The notes beneath the pieces are model-generated. The model worked only from the letters and a program-made list of their open reading frames with translations. It was not told the DNA's origin and ran no database searches. The position numbers were made by a program, and so were the translations under genes. This document shows positions 28,064 through 36,218 of a stretch of DNA of 64,000 bases, piece by piece; within the stretch, counting starts at the first letter, position 1; each line of letters begins with the position of its first letter. Where the stretch lies: NCBI GenBank assembly GCA_946221385.1, contig CAMIGX010000005.1:83262-147261 (forward strand). Direction: 5' to 3'. This DNA is from an uncultured Propionimicrobium sp. (GTDB taxonomy: Bacteria > Actinomycetota > Actinomycetes > Propionibacteriales > Propionibacteriaceae).

Positions 28064-29404
28064 ATGACCAGCACGCTGCTCAAGCATTGCGCCTATGTCG
28101 TCAGCCTCGACGCGGACGGTACCGTCTGGCGAGACGTCGACGTGGCGCTGGTAGCCGGCAAGATCGCTGCGATTGGTGACCAAGCCGCTAGCCAGGTCGA
28201 TGCCTTTGACCAGACCATTGACGCATCAAACAAGCTAGTCATGCCTGGCTTGGTGAATCTGCACACGCATCTGGCGATGACTCTCACCCGGGGCGCGGCT
28301 GAAGACGTCGACCTCAACGGCTTCTTGCAGCGCGTGTGGGCCGTCGAAGGCAATTTGATGGATGCCGAGACCGTGGGCCTCGGCACTCGCCTTGGCGCCT
28401 GGGAAGCCCTGGCCAGCGGGACCACGATGGTCTGCGACATGTATTTCCACCATGAAGCCGGCCGCCGGGCCGCCGCTGACGTCGGGTTGCGGCTAGCCAA
28501 TGGTCCGACCGTCATGGCAGATGCCGCACCTGATCGGCTGAGTTTCGAAGATCGCCTCGAGCAGATCGTCTCTTGGCCACAGACCCTAGAAGATATCGCT
28601 GGTCCGCAGGCGCCGCTGCTGCTCAGCCCGCACAGCACCTATCTGGTCAGCCCTGATCGGCTCGCTGAGATTCGGCAGGCGGCGATCGGCTGGCCAAGCT
28701 TGGCGATCCACATTCACATGAGCGAGACAGCTGCTGAAAATGCTGACGTGCTGGGTCGTTATGGTCGCACCCCGACCAAGATCTTGGCCGATGTTGGCTA
28801 TCTCGACGGCACCGCGCCATTGGTCTTCGCCCACGGTGTGCATTTGACTGACGACGACCTCGCGCTGATCACCAATGGGCCGGTGACGGTCTCGCACAAT
28901 CCCGCGTCAAATATGAAGCTCGCTTCGGGCGGCCTGGATTGGTCGAGACTTCGCGCGGCCGGGGTCAAGCTGGGCATCGGCACCGACGGCTGCTCGTCTA
29001 GTAATGACCTAGACATGTGGACCGCGATCCGCTTGGCTGGCCTGCTCGCCCGGTTGGTCACCGGACGGCCGGACGCAGTCTCTAGCCTGGAGATCTTGCG
29101 AGCCGCGACCAGCGGGGGAGCATCGGCTCTGGGCTGGGGTGATCGTCTCGGCAGCATTGAGACCGCTAAGGACGCAGACCTGGTCCTGCTCGACTTGGAT
29201 GCCCCGCATTTGTGGCCGATCTTGGACGTGCACGCGCTGCTGGTCTACGCGGCAGGGCGCGGCGATGTCTGCGACGTCTTCGTCGCCGGGGAGCGCGTCG
29301 TCGCTGACCGGCACGTCACCAAGATAGACGAGCAGCAACTGCTGGCAGACGTGCGCCGACGTGGCGCGGACGCATCGGCTGTGCTCGCGAAGATTCAAAG
29401 CTGA
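28064..29404 (+). CDS. Amidohydrolase, MTA/SAH deaminase-like
   Basis: 446 residues of the metal-dependent amidohydrolase superfamily. Metal ligands in LVNLHTHLAM and the later HIHMSETAAE and GTDGCSSSNDLDMW; FAHGVHLTDDDL carries a further His. The sequence resembles 5'-methylthioadenosine/S-adenosylhomocysteine deaminases (MtaD); 8-oxoguanine and other aminopurine deaminases are close alternatives. AGGAG stands 7 bases before the ATG, and the gene lies 38 bases after the phosphorylase, so they probably share a transcript. With that gene and mtnA it makes a deaminase-first route for methylthioadenosine. Confidence 0.85.
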   Translation: MTSTLLKHCAYVVSLDADGTVWRDVDVALVAGKIAAIGDQAASQVDAFDQTIDASNKLVMPGLVNLHTHLAMTLTRGAAEDVDLNGFLQRVWAVEGNLMDAETVGLGTRLGAWEALASGTTMVCDMYFHHEAGRRAAADVGLRLANGPTVMADAAPDRLSFEDRLEQIVSWPQTLEDIAGPQAPLLLSPHSTYLVSPDRLAEIRQAAIGWPSLAIHIHMSETAAENADVLGRYGRTPTKILADVGYLDGTAPLVFAHGVHLTDDDLALITNGPVTVSHNPASNMKLASGGLDWSRLRAAGVKLGIGTDGCSSSNDLDMWTAIRLAGLLARLVTGRPDAVSSLEILRAATSGGASALGWGDRLGSIETAKDADLVLLDLDAPHLWPILDVHALLVYAAGRGDVCDVFVAGERVVADRHVTKIDEQQLLADVRRRGADASAVLAKIQS

Positions 29405-29435
29405 GTCGCCAACGGAGCGCGGCAATGTTGCAGAA

Positions 29436-29481
29436 CTGAGACCGTTTTGGTGTCTCAGCTGTGAGCGAACTTTCGTATAGT
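29436..29481 (+). promoter_or_regulatory. Promoter of the nucleoside importer with overlapping palindrome
   Basis: TATAGT (29476-29481) is a good -10 box. The -35 position has no consensus match but is covered by an inverted repeat CTGAGAC-N9-GTCTCAG (29436-29458). That placement suits a repressor or activator site. It could also be the weak end of the deaminase transcript, though no T-run follows. Confidence 0.5.
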
Positions 29482-29564
29482 TAACTCGTAGCCGCGAAAA
29501 CTTAATCTTCTCGTCATCTTTTTCGATTTCTGTTGCGGCTCGTTAACCCCTGGAGGTCGCGTCC

Positions 29565-30614
29565 ATGAAGGCGTTTAAGAAGTTGGCTGTCGTCGGTGCA
29601 TCCTTGGCACTGCTCACCGCTTGCGGTGGTGGAAATGAGAGTGGTGGCGGTCAAAGTGACGCGAAGTGCGGCACCGAGGGTGTCTACTGCGTCGGCATGG
29701 TGACCGACGGCGGCAAGATCGACGATAAGTCGTTCAACCAGTCGACTTGGGACGGCCTGCAGGCTGCCGCTAAGGCTGACTCGAGCATCCACGTCAAGTT
29801 CATCGAGACCGTCTCAGCTACCGACTACGACGCGAACATCAAGAAGTTCGTCGACGGCAAGTACGACGCTGTGGTCACCGTCGGTTTCCACCTCGAGCAG
29901 CCCACCCTGGAAGCTGCCAAGGCCAACCCGAACGTTAAGTTCATCGGCGTCGACCAGTCCGTCGCCGCGGCTAATCTGCCCAACCTGACCGGCCTGATCT
30001 TCCCCGAAGACCAAGCTGGCTACGCTGCCGGCTACCTGGCTGGACGGCTGACTCAAAGCGGCACCGTCGGCCAGGTGCTCGGCATGGAAATCCCGCCGGT
30101 CAAGAAGTTCGCCGAAGGTTTCATCGCCGGCGCCAAGGCAGCCAAGCCCGGCGTCGAGGTCAAGACCGTCTACCACCCGGCTGGTGACAATGCCTTCGCC
30201 GACCCGACTTGGGGTGCTGCGGAAGCTCAAAAGCAGCTGGACCAGAAGGTTGACGTCATCTTCGGCGCCGGCGGCACCACCGGCAATGGCGCGCTGGGAC
30301 AAATCGCCAAGCACGCCAACGCGGGCACCTCGGTCTACTGCATCGGTGTCGACTCCGACCAGTGGGAGACTGTGCCCGAAGCGCGCAAGTGCCTGGTCAC
30401 CTCTGCGATGAAGAACATCACTGAGGGCACCACCGAGCTGACCAAGCAGGCCAAGGCTGGCACCATCAAGGGCGGCGACGTCGTCGGTAAGACCGGCTTG
30501 GCGCCCTACCATGACTTCGAGTCCAAGCTGCCTGCCGAGGTCAAGACCGACGTCCAGAAGGTCGTCGACGGCCTGCAAGACGGCACCATCAAGACCGGCG
30601 TCAAGCTCTCCTGA
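29565..30614 (+). CDS. BMP-family nucleoside-binding lipoprotein of ABC transporter
   Basis: 349 residues. Lipoprotein signal MKAFKKLAVVGASLALLTAC with lipidated Cys20 (lipobox LTAC), then a Gly/Ser linker. The mature part opens with the BMP hallmark VGMVTDGGKIDDKSFNQSTW; GYAAGYLAGRLT and GAGGTTGNGALGQIA line the ligand cleft. Relatives (PnrA, BmpA, Med) bind purine nucleosides. GGAGG is 8 bases before the ATG. Codon use is more biased to C-ending Lys/Gln/Asn choices than in its neighbours, as expected of an abundant surface protein. First gene of the importer operon. Confidence 0.93.
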   Translation: MKAFKKLAVVGASLALLTACGGGNESGGGQSDAKCGTEGVYCVGMVTDGGKIDDKSFNQSTWDGLQAAAKADSSIHVKFIETVSATDYDANIKKFVDGKYDAVVTVGFHLEQPTLEAAKANPNVKFIGVDQSVAAANLPNLTGLIFPEDQAGYAAGYLAGRLTQSGTVGQVLGMEIPPVKKFAEGFIAGAKAAKPGVEVKTVYHPAGDNAFADPTWGAAEAQKQLDQKVDVIFGAGGTTGNGALGQIAKHANAGTSVYCIGVDSDQWETVPEARKCLVTSAMKNITEGTTELTKQAKAGTIKGGDVVGKTGLAPYHDFESKLPAEVKTDVQKVVDGLQDGTIKTGVKLS

Positions 30615-30621
30615 GCGAAGC

Positions 30622-30720
30622 TTGCCGCTAATGCCATGAATCTGCGGCAAACTTTGATAGTCAAGATCTGACGGTTCGCTTTCCTGGTCGAGTGGGTCGG
30701 GTGCAACGAAGCCCACTCGA
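30622..30720 (+). other. Two stem-loops between binding protein and permease genes
   Basis: TTGCCGC (30622-30628) pairs with GCGGCAA (30644-30650). TCGAGTGGG (30688-30696) pairs with CCCACTCGA (30712-30720). Neither has a T-run. Such structures often trim or protect the upstream message so that the binding protein exceeds the membrane components. Confidence 0.5.
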
Positions 30721-30749
30721 TTCAGGGAACGAGCCGAGCTTGGGGAGTC

Positions 30750-31898
30750 ATGTCAACTGCCGCTAGTTCTACAACGAGCCCGACGTCAGGCCGCGCCAAA
30801 CCGGCCGACGGGGCATCCACGCGGGCCAAGAAAATGCCTGACTGGGCGCGTCATCTGATCGTGACCGGGCTCGCGATCCTGGTCGCCTTGCTAGTCGGGA
30901 CGGCGTTGATCGCCAGTCAGGGCGTCAATCCGCTCTACGCCTATCAAAGCCTGCTCTCGCACGCCTGGCTCGACGCCGCCGGACTGCAGACCACATTCGC
31001 CCGCACCGCAGTGCTGACCTTCACTGGTTTGGCTGTCGCCATCCCGCTGCGTGTGGGGCTATTCAATATCGGTGCTCAAGGCCAATTGCTCGCTGGTGCG
31101 ATGCTCGGCGCCACTTTCGGCATCCAACTTTCTAGCCTGCCAGCTCCCGTGCTCATTCCGCTTTGCTTGCTCGGTGGCTTGGCCGGCGGCGCCTTCTGGG
31201 GCTGGCTAGCTGGCGTGCTACGTGCCTATCGCGGCGTGCATGAAGTCATCTCGACGATCATGCTCAACTACATTGCGATGCAGCTGATCGACTGGCTACT
31301 CAATGGCCCAATGAAGGCTCCAGGTCAAGCGCTGCCACAGACCGCGCGGCTGTCCAAGCACATCTGGCTTGGCTCGTTAGGTCCGGTGACCTTCGGCTTC
31401 CTGATCGCCTTGGTCATCGCGATCTTGATGTGGTGGATGCTGCGACGCACCGTGCTGGGTTTCGAATTCCAGACCGCTGGCGCAAATCCCGACGCAGCCC
31501 GTTACGCCGGCATCAGGCTGCCTAGCCGTTACTCCCTAGCGATGATGCTCGGTGGCGCTCTAGCGGGGCTGGGCGGGGCAGTCCAGACATTGGGCGAGAC
31601 GCACTATTTCCAAGCCGAATTCGCCGGCACGCTGGGTTTTGACGGCATCACCGTCGCACTACTGGCGCGTAACAACCCTCTTGGCTGCCTCGTCGCAGCA
31701 TTCGGTTTGGCGACGCTGCGAGCTGGTGCCCCAGGTCTGCAGTTCGAGACCGGCATCAGCCCAGAAATCGTCGACCTGCTGCTGGCGATCGTGCTAGCGC
31801 TGGTCTCTATTCCGATCCTCGGGCAGTTGCTGTTCAAACAGCGCACCCAGGTCGGTGCCACCGCGATCGCGTCGACCCAAGGCGAGGTGAACGCATGA
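30750..31898 (+). CDS. Nucleoside ABC transporter permease 1
   Basis: 382 residues, BPD_transp_2 family, about nine membrane helices. Polar N-terminal 35 residues precede helix 1 (HLIVTGLAILVALLVG). The family block NIGAQGQLLAGAMLGATFG and the cytoplasmic coupling region GANPDAARYAGI are present. It overlaps the second permease by 4 bases. With the BMP lipoprotein upstream it is assigned to nucleoside uptake rather than to the related ribose or branched amino-acid systems. Confidence 0.92.
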   Translation: MSTAASSTTSPTSGRAKPADGASTRAKKMPDWARHLIVTGLAILVALLVGTALIASQGVNPLYAYQSLLSHAWLDAAGLQTTFARTAVLTFTGLAVAIPLRVGLFNIGAQGQLLAGAMLGATFGIQLSSLPAPVLIPLCLLGGLAGGAFWGWLAGVLRAYRGVHEVISTIMLNYIAMQLIDWLLNGPMKAPGQALPQTARLSKHIWLGSLGPVTFGFLIALVIAILMWWMLRRTVLGFEFQTAGANPDAARYAGIRLPSRYSLAMMLGGALAGLGGAVQTLGETHYFQAEFAGTLGFDGITVALLARNNPLGCLVAAFGLATLRAGAPGLQFETGISPEIVDLLLAIVLALVSIPILGQLLFKQRTQVGATAIASTQGEVNA

Positions 31899-32971
31899 GT
31901 CAGCACGACACTGAGTCGACGATCACTGAGCGTAGCCAGCAGGCTGCGCCCCAAGGACGTGAAGCGTCGAGCAAGCCGACCTTGTGGCAGACACACCGGA
32001 TGACCATCTTGATCTGGGCGCTGGTGATCGTCGCTGCGATCATCTGGTACGCCTTGTCGCCTTGGAAATCGACGTCGATCCTGCGTTTTGCTTGGACGCT
32101 TTCTATTCCATTGGTGCTGGGCGCCTTGACTGGTCTGATCTGTGAACGTTCTGGTGTAGTCAATATCGGCATCGAAGGTCAACTCTTGACCGGCGCCTTC
32201 GCAGGTTTCTTCACTGCATCAGCCACGGGCAGTCTGTGGGCTGGTGTCATCGCCGGCATCCTGGCTGGCGGTTTGATGGGTGCATTCCTGGCTCTGGTGA
32301 CGGTCGTGTGGCGGATGGACCAGATCATCGCCGGTGTGGTCGTCAACATCATCGCGACCGGCATCACGTCCTTCTTCTATACCCAAGGACACACGCTGCC
32401 CCAGCAGATGCCGCACTTCGAAATTCCGTTGCTGAGCAAGATCCCGCTGATCGGCCCGGTCTTCTTCACTGGCGGACCGATCGCGCTGCTGACGCCGCTG
32501 CTGGTCTTGGCGGTCTCGCTGGCGCTGTTCAATACCCGCTGGGGGCTGCGGACGCGAGCCTGCGGTGAGTATCCGTCCGCAGCTGATACCGCCGGCATCA
32601 ACGTCAACCGAATCCGATTTTGGAACACCACGCTTGCCGGTCTCTTCGCTGGTGCTGCTGGGGTATTCATCGCAATGGAACAGACCTCGAGCTTCGAACG
32701 AGGCATGAGCGCCGGCAAGGGCTTCTTGGCGTTGGCGATCATGATCTTCGGTGCCTGGTATCCGGGCCGGGCGATGGCTGCAGCGTTGTTCTTCGGACTT
32801 GCCTCGAGTGCCGCATCGCAATTGCAAGCCGACCAGGTCATCTCCATCCCGCAGCAGTGGGTCAACATGCTGCCCTATGTGCTGACCCTCATCGTGTTGG
32901 CAGTGGCCGCTGGACGGATGCGTCCACCAGCTGCTGAGGGCAAGCCATTCGTCAAGGGAGAAGGCTCGTGA
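31895..32971 (+). CDS. Nucleoside ABC transporter permease 2
   Basis: 358 residues, BPD_transp_2 family, about nine helices after a polar head of about 40 residues. Family block SGVVNIGIEGQLLTGAFAGF and coupling region EYPSAADTAGINVNRIRF. It begins inside the stop of permease 1 (ATGA) and ends inside the GTG start of the ATPase gene, so synthesis of the membrane parts is coupled. It resembles the YufQ-type half of bacterial nucleoside importers. Confidence 0.92.
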   Translation: MSQHDTESTITERSQQAAPQGREASSKPTLWQTHRMTILIWALVIVAAIIWYALSPWKSTSILRFAWTLSIPLVLGALTGLICERSGVVNIGIEGQLLTGAFAGFFTASATGSLWAGVIAGILAGGLMGAFLALVTVVWRMDQIIAGVVVNIIATGITSFFYTQGHTLPQQMPHFEIPLLSKIPLIGPVFFTGGPIALLTPLLVLAVSLALFNTRWGLRTRACGEYPSAADTAGINVNRIRFWNTTLAGLFAGAAGVFIAMEQTSSFERGMSAGKGFLALAIMIFGAWYPGRAMAAALFFGLASSAASQLQADQVISIPQQWVNMLPYVLTLIVLAVAAGRMRPPAAEGKPFVKGEGS

Positions 32972-34617
32972 CCGACGTCTTGCATATCGAGGGTCTGTCG
33001 AAGCGCTATGGCTCGGTGCAGGCCAATAAAGACATCACGCTACGCGTCGGGCGGGGCGAAATTGTCGCGCTATTGGGCGAAAATGGCGCTGGTAAATCGA
33101 CCTTGGTAAAGCAGATTTTCGGGCTGGCCACCCCAGACAGCGGCTCGATCAGCATCAAGGGCGACGCTCGCCCGGTCACCGATCCGACCGACGCTATCAG
33201 CCGCGGCGTCGGCATGGTGCACCAGCATTTCCAGCTCGTGCCGGTCATGACCGTCACCGAAAATGTCATGTTGGGCGCTGAACCGATGAAAGCTGGTCGG
33301 CTCGATTTAAAGGCTGCCCGGCAAAATGTGCGAGACATTTCGCAGCGCTACGGACTAGCCGTCGACCCGGACGCGGTCATAGAAGATCTGCCAGTCGGCA
33401 CCCAGCAGCGCGTCGAGATCATCAAGGCGCTATCCAAGCAGGTCGACCTGTTGATCTTGGACGAGCCGACCGCGGTATTGACCCCGCAAGAGACTGACGA
33501 GCTGCTCGCCGTCATGCGTGAACTCGCGGCCGCTGGCACCTCGATCGTGTTCATCACCCACAAGCTGCGCGAAGTGCTCGCGGTGGCAGACCGGGTCTAC
33601 GTGCTGCGCCGCGGTGAAGTCGTCGGCGAGGTGGACGCGAGCACGACGAATGCAGCGGAATTGGCTGAGATGATGGTCGGTCGTCCGGTCTTGTTGAACG
33701 TCGACAAGCAGCCTGCCCAGCCCGGCGAAGAGGTCTTGCGCGTCGAGGGACTGCAGGTCGCTGACGACCGAGGCATGACAGCTGTCGATGGCCTGTCTTT
33801 GTCAGTGCGGGCTGGTGAGATCGTCGGCATCGCAGGCGTCGAAGGAAATGGTCAGCGCGAGCTTGTCGAGGCGCTAGCGGGCATGCGGCGCAGCAAGGCC
33901 GGCAAGATCAGCGTCGCAGGCAAGAACCTTTCCAACCGGGAACCCGATATTTTTCATGACGCCGGCGTCGGCCACATTCCTGAAGACCGAGAACGTCATG
34001 GCTTAGTCGCGGGCTTTTCGATCGCGGACAATCTGGTGCTAAACCGCGGCCGGGACGACCATTTCCGGCGCTCGATCCTGCGTGATGAGAGCGCGATTGC
34101 TGAGAACGGTCGACTGCTCATAGAACAGTTTGACATTCGTGCAGCCAATGAGCAGTCCCCGGCGTCGAGCCTTTCGGGCGGCAACAAGCAGAAGGTCGTC
34201 GTCGCTCGCGAAATGTCAGCTGAACCGAAGCTGCTATTAGCCGCGCAACCAACTCGGGGCGTCGACGTGGGCTCGATCGAATTCATCCACCGACGCATCA
34301 TCGAAGCTCGAGACGCCGGGGCGGGCGTGCTGCTGGTCTCTGCTGAGCTAGATGAAATCATGTCGGTCGCCGATCGGATCATGGTCATCCACGACGGCAA
34401 GATCATTGGCGAAATGCCCGCTGCCGGCGCAGACGCCAATGTGATCGGCCAGTTGATGGCCGGCAATGCTGTGGGCGCTGGCGATCCGGTCGAAACGAGC
34501 TCGACTGCGGCAGCGTTGAACGAGGAAGTCGCCGAGGAACTGGTCAATGACGCGCTCGTCGAGCCGACTCGAGCACGCCGGGCTGCGGCCAACGTAGAGC
34601 GGGCTCTCGACAACTAA
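32968..34617 (+). CDS. Nucleoside ABC transporter ATP-binding protein (two NBDs)
   Basis: 549 residues with two fused nucleotide-binding domains. NBD1: Walker A GENGAGKST, signature LPVGTQQRVEI, Walker B LLILDEPTAVLTPQE. NBD2: degenerate Walker A GVEGNGQREL, signature LSGGNKQKVV, and LLAAQPTRGVDVG with Gln for the catalytic Glu. This asymmetry is normal for sugar and nucleoside importers. The C-terminal 45 residues are acidic then basic. GTG start overlapping the permease stop. Having the ATPase last, after both permeases, differs from the usual binding protein-ATPase-permease order. Confidence 0.93.
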   Translation: MTDVLHIEGLSKRYGSVQANKDITLRVGRGEIVALLGENGAGKSTLVKQIFGLATPDSGSISIKGDARPVTDPTDAISRGVGMVHQHFQLVPVMTVTENVMLGAEPMKAGRLDLKAARQNVRDISQRYGLAVDPDAVIEDLPVGTQQRVEIIKALSKQVDLLILDEPTAVLTPQETDELLAVMRELAAAGTSIVFITHKLREVLAVADRVYVLRRGEVVGEVDASTTNAAELAEMMVGRPVLLNVDKQPAQPGEEVLRVEGLQVADDRGMTAVDGLSLSVRAGEIVGIAGVEGNGQRELVEALAGMRRSKAGKISVAGKNLSNREPDIFHDAGVGHIPEDRERHGLVAGFSIADNLVLNRGRDDHFRRSILRDESAIAENGRLLIEQFDIRAANEQSPASSLSGGNKQKVVVAREMSAEPKLLLAAQPTRGVDVGSIEFIHRRIIEARDAGAGVLLVSAELDEIMSVADRIMVIHDGKIIGEMPAAGADANVIGQLMAGNAVGAGDPVETSSTAAALNEEVAEELVNDALVEPTRARRAAANVERALDN

Positions 34618-34658
34618 CAAATGAGCCGTGCTCGACCGGGTAACTACGACGGCTAGGC

Positions 34659-34684
34659 GGAATAGCTATGTCGGCTCAGCTGTT
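34659..34684 (+). promoter_or_regulatory. SigH/SigR-type promoter of rpmE
   Basis: GGAAT (34659-34663), a spacer of exactly 18 bases, and GTT (34682-34684) match the SigR/SigH consensus, about 90 bases before rpmE. In Streptomyces rpmE is a reported SigR target. TAAACT (34686-34691) could be a housekeeping -10 box in the same place. Confidence 0.75.
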
Positions 34685-34773
34685 GTAAACTAGTCGGTCG
34701 GCGCCGGTTCACGTCAGCTGGAATACCTAGCCAGCAGCTCTGACGACCCGGGCTGTGAACTCAAGGAGAAATG

Positions 34774-34983
34774 ATGAAGCAGGGCATTCACCCCGAATAT
34801 CACGAAGTCAAGGTCGTGTGCACCTGTGGCAATACCTTCACCACTCGTTCCACTTTGGAGAACGACGTGATGAGCGCTGACGTGTGCGCCGATTGCCACC
34901 CCTTCTACACCGGCAAGCAGAAGATCCTGGACACCGGTGGTCGTGTCGCGCGCTTCGAGCGTCGTTACGGCGGCAAGAAATAG
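34774..34983 (+). CDS. rpmE: Ribosomal protein bL31, zinc-binding form
   Basis: 69 residues beginning MKQGIHPEYHEVKVVC. Cysteines C16, C18, C38 and C41 (CTC, then CADCHPFYTGKQ) are the zinc ligands of the C+ type. Of two adjacent ATGs the second (34774) is chosen for its five-base distance from AAGGAG. A strong terminator follows, so it is probably monocistronic and separate from prfA. Its own SigH-type promoter links it to thiol-oxidative stress. Confidence 0.96.
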   Translation: MKQGIHPEYHEVKVVCTCGNTFTTRSTLENDVMSADVCADCHPFYTGKQKILDTGGRVARFERRYGGKK

Positions 34984-34990
34984 TCTTCAT

Positions 34991-35036
34991 ACGCAGGCGC
35001 TGGCGGAACTATCTCCCCAGCGCCTGCGTCTTTTTT
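34991..35036 (+). terminator. Rho-independent terminator of rpmE
   Basis: A 13-bp perfect stem (ACGCAGGCGCTGG with CCAGCGCCTGCGT) is followed at once by CTTTTTT. Confidence 0.95.
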
Positions 35037-35090
35037 GTGCTGCGGATTTTCATGCAGCTTCAGTAACCAGCTTCAGCCAGGGGGTTTACG

Positions 35091-36218
35091 GTGGCCGGTG
35101 GTGATTCTGCGGCTAGCTCAGGCGATTTGCTCGCCTCAGCCGAGCCGTTACGTGCTGAATATGAGGAAGTCACCCGTCAATTGGCTGACCCTGAGGTACT
35201 GGCTGACGTCAGCAGGTCACGCAAAGTGGGTCGCAGATTCGCTCAGCTCGGGCCTATCGTCAAGGCACTGGCCGAATATGAGCAGCTCGTCGAAGACATT
35301 TCCGCAGCCGAAGAACTAGCCCTCGAAGATCCTGAATTTGGCGCAGAACTACCGGCATTGCGCGAACGGCTCGACAGCAACGTCGAAAAATTGACGGCCT
35401 TGCTCGCGCCCCGTGATCCCAATGACGACAATGACGCGATCATGGAGATCAAATCGGGCGAAGGCGGCGAAGAGTCAGCGTTGTTCGCCGGCGATCTGCT
35501 CAATATGTATTTGCGCTACGGCGAATCGCGCGGTTGGAAAGCTGAGATCCTCGATAACGAACAGACTGATCTGGGCGGTATCAAGACCGTGACCGTCGCG
35601 TTCCGAGATGGGGGCTCGGATCCAGAAAATGCGCCCTACGGAGTGTTGAAATTTGAAGGCGGTGTGCACCGCGTGCAGCGCGTCCCCGTCACCGAATCCC
35701 AGGGGCGCATTCACACTTCAGCTGCGGGCGTGCTGGTGATGCCTGACGTGGAGCCTGAGGACGTCGAAATCAATGACGACGATCTGCGCATCGACGTCTA
35801 CCGCTCTTCTGGCAAGGGTGGCCAGGGCGTCAATACGACCGACTCTGCGGTCCGCATCACCCACCTGCCCAGCGGCATCGTCGTGACCTGCCAAGACGAG
35901 CGATCACAGCTGCAAAATAAGGAACAGGCGTTGCGGATCTTGCGGGCGCGCTTGGTTGCGCAGGCGGAACTGGAGCAAGCCCAGGAAGCTTCGGCAGCGC
36001 GTGCCTCCCAGGTGCGCAGCGTCGACCGCAGCGAGCGCATCCGCACCTACAACTTCCCGGAGAATCGCATCACCGATCACCGGATCGGTTTCAAAGCGCA
36101 CAATCTTGATCAAGTGCTAGGCGGTGATCTGGGGGCAGTCATTGAAGCGCTGCTAGCCGCTGATTTGGCAGAGCGTCTGGCCTCGTCAAATCCGGCAGCT
36201 GGTGAAAGCCGTGCCTGA
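35091..36218 (+). CDS. prfA: Peptide chain release factor 1
   Basis: Ends translation at UAA and UAG. 375 residues. The tripeptide PVT near residue 199 (PxT) assigns it to RF1 rather than RF2. The catalytic GGQ is at residues 243-245 in SSGKGGQGVNTTDSAVRIT. GTG start after AGGGGG. The N-terminal extension MAGGDSAASSGDLLASAEP is slightly longer than in E. coli. The 3' end overlaps prmC, which methylates the GGQ glutamine, so enzyme and substrate are made together. Confidence 0.97.
   Translation: MAGGDSAASSGDLLASAEPLRAEYEEVTRQLADPEVLADVSRSRKVGRRFAQLGPIVKALAEYEQLVEDISAAEELALEDPEFGAELPALRERLDSNVEKLTALLAPRDPNDDNDAIMEIKSGEGGEESALFAGDLLNMYLRYGESRGWKAEILDNEQTDLGGIKTVTVAFRDGGSDPENAPYGVLKFEGGVHRVQRVPVTESQGRIHTSAAGVLVMPDVEPEDVEINDDDLRIDVYRSSGKGGQGVNTTDSAVRITHLPSGIVVTCQDERSQLQNKEQALRILRARLVAQAELEQAQEASAARASQVRSVDRSERIRTYNFPENRITDHRIGFKAHNLDQVLGGDLGAVIEALLAADLAERLASSNPAAGESRA

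Noticed and set aside
29436..29458. Inverted repeat as a terminator of the deaminase gene
   Set aside because: Only 7 bp, 9-base loop and no T-run; its place at the -35 region favours an operator, though not proven.
32968..34617. Degenerate second ATPase site as a sign of a broken gene
   Set aside because: An inactive second site is normal in the BMP/ribose importer ATPase family.
34686..34691. TAAACT as the sole rpmE promoter
   Set aside because: It lacks a -35 match, whereas the GGAAT-N18-GTT element in the same place is exact; kept only as a possible second promoter.
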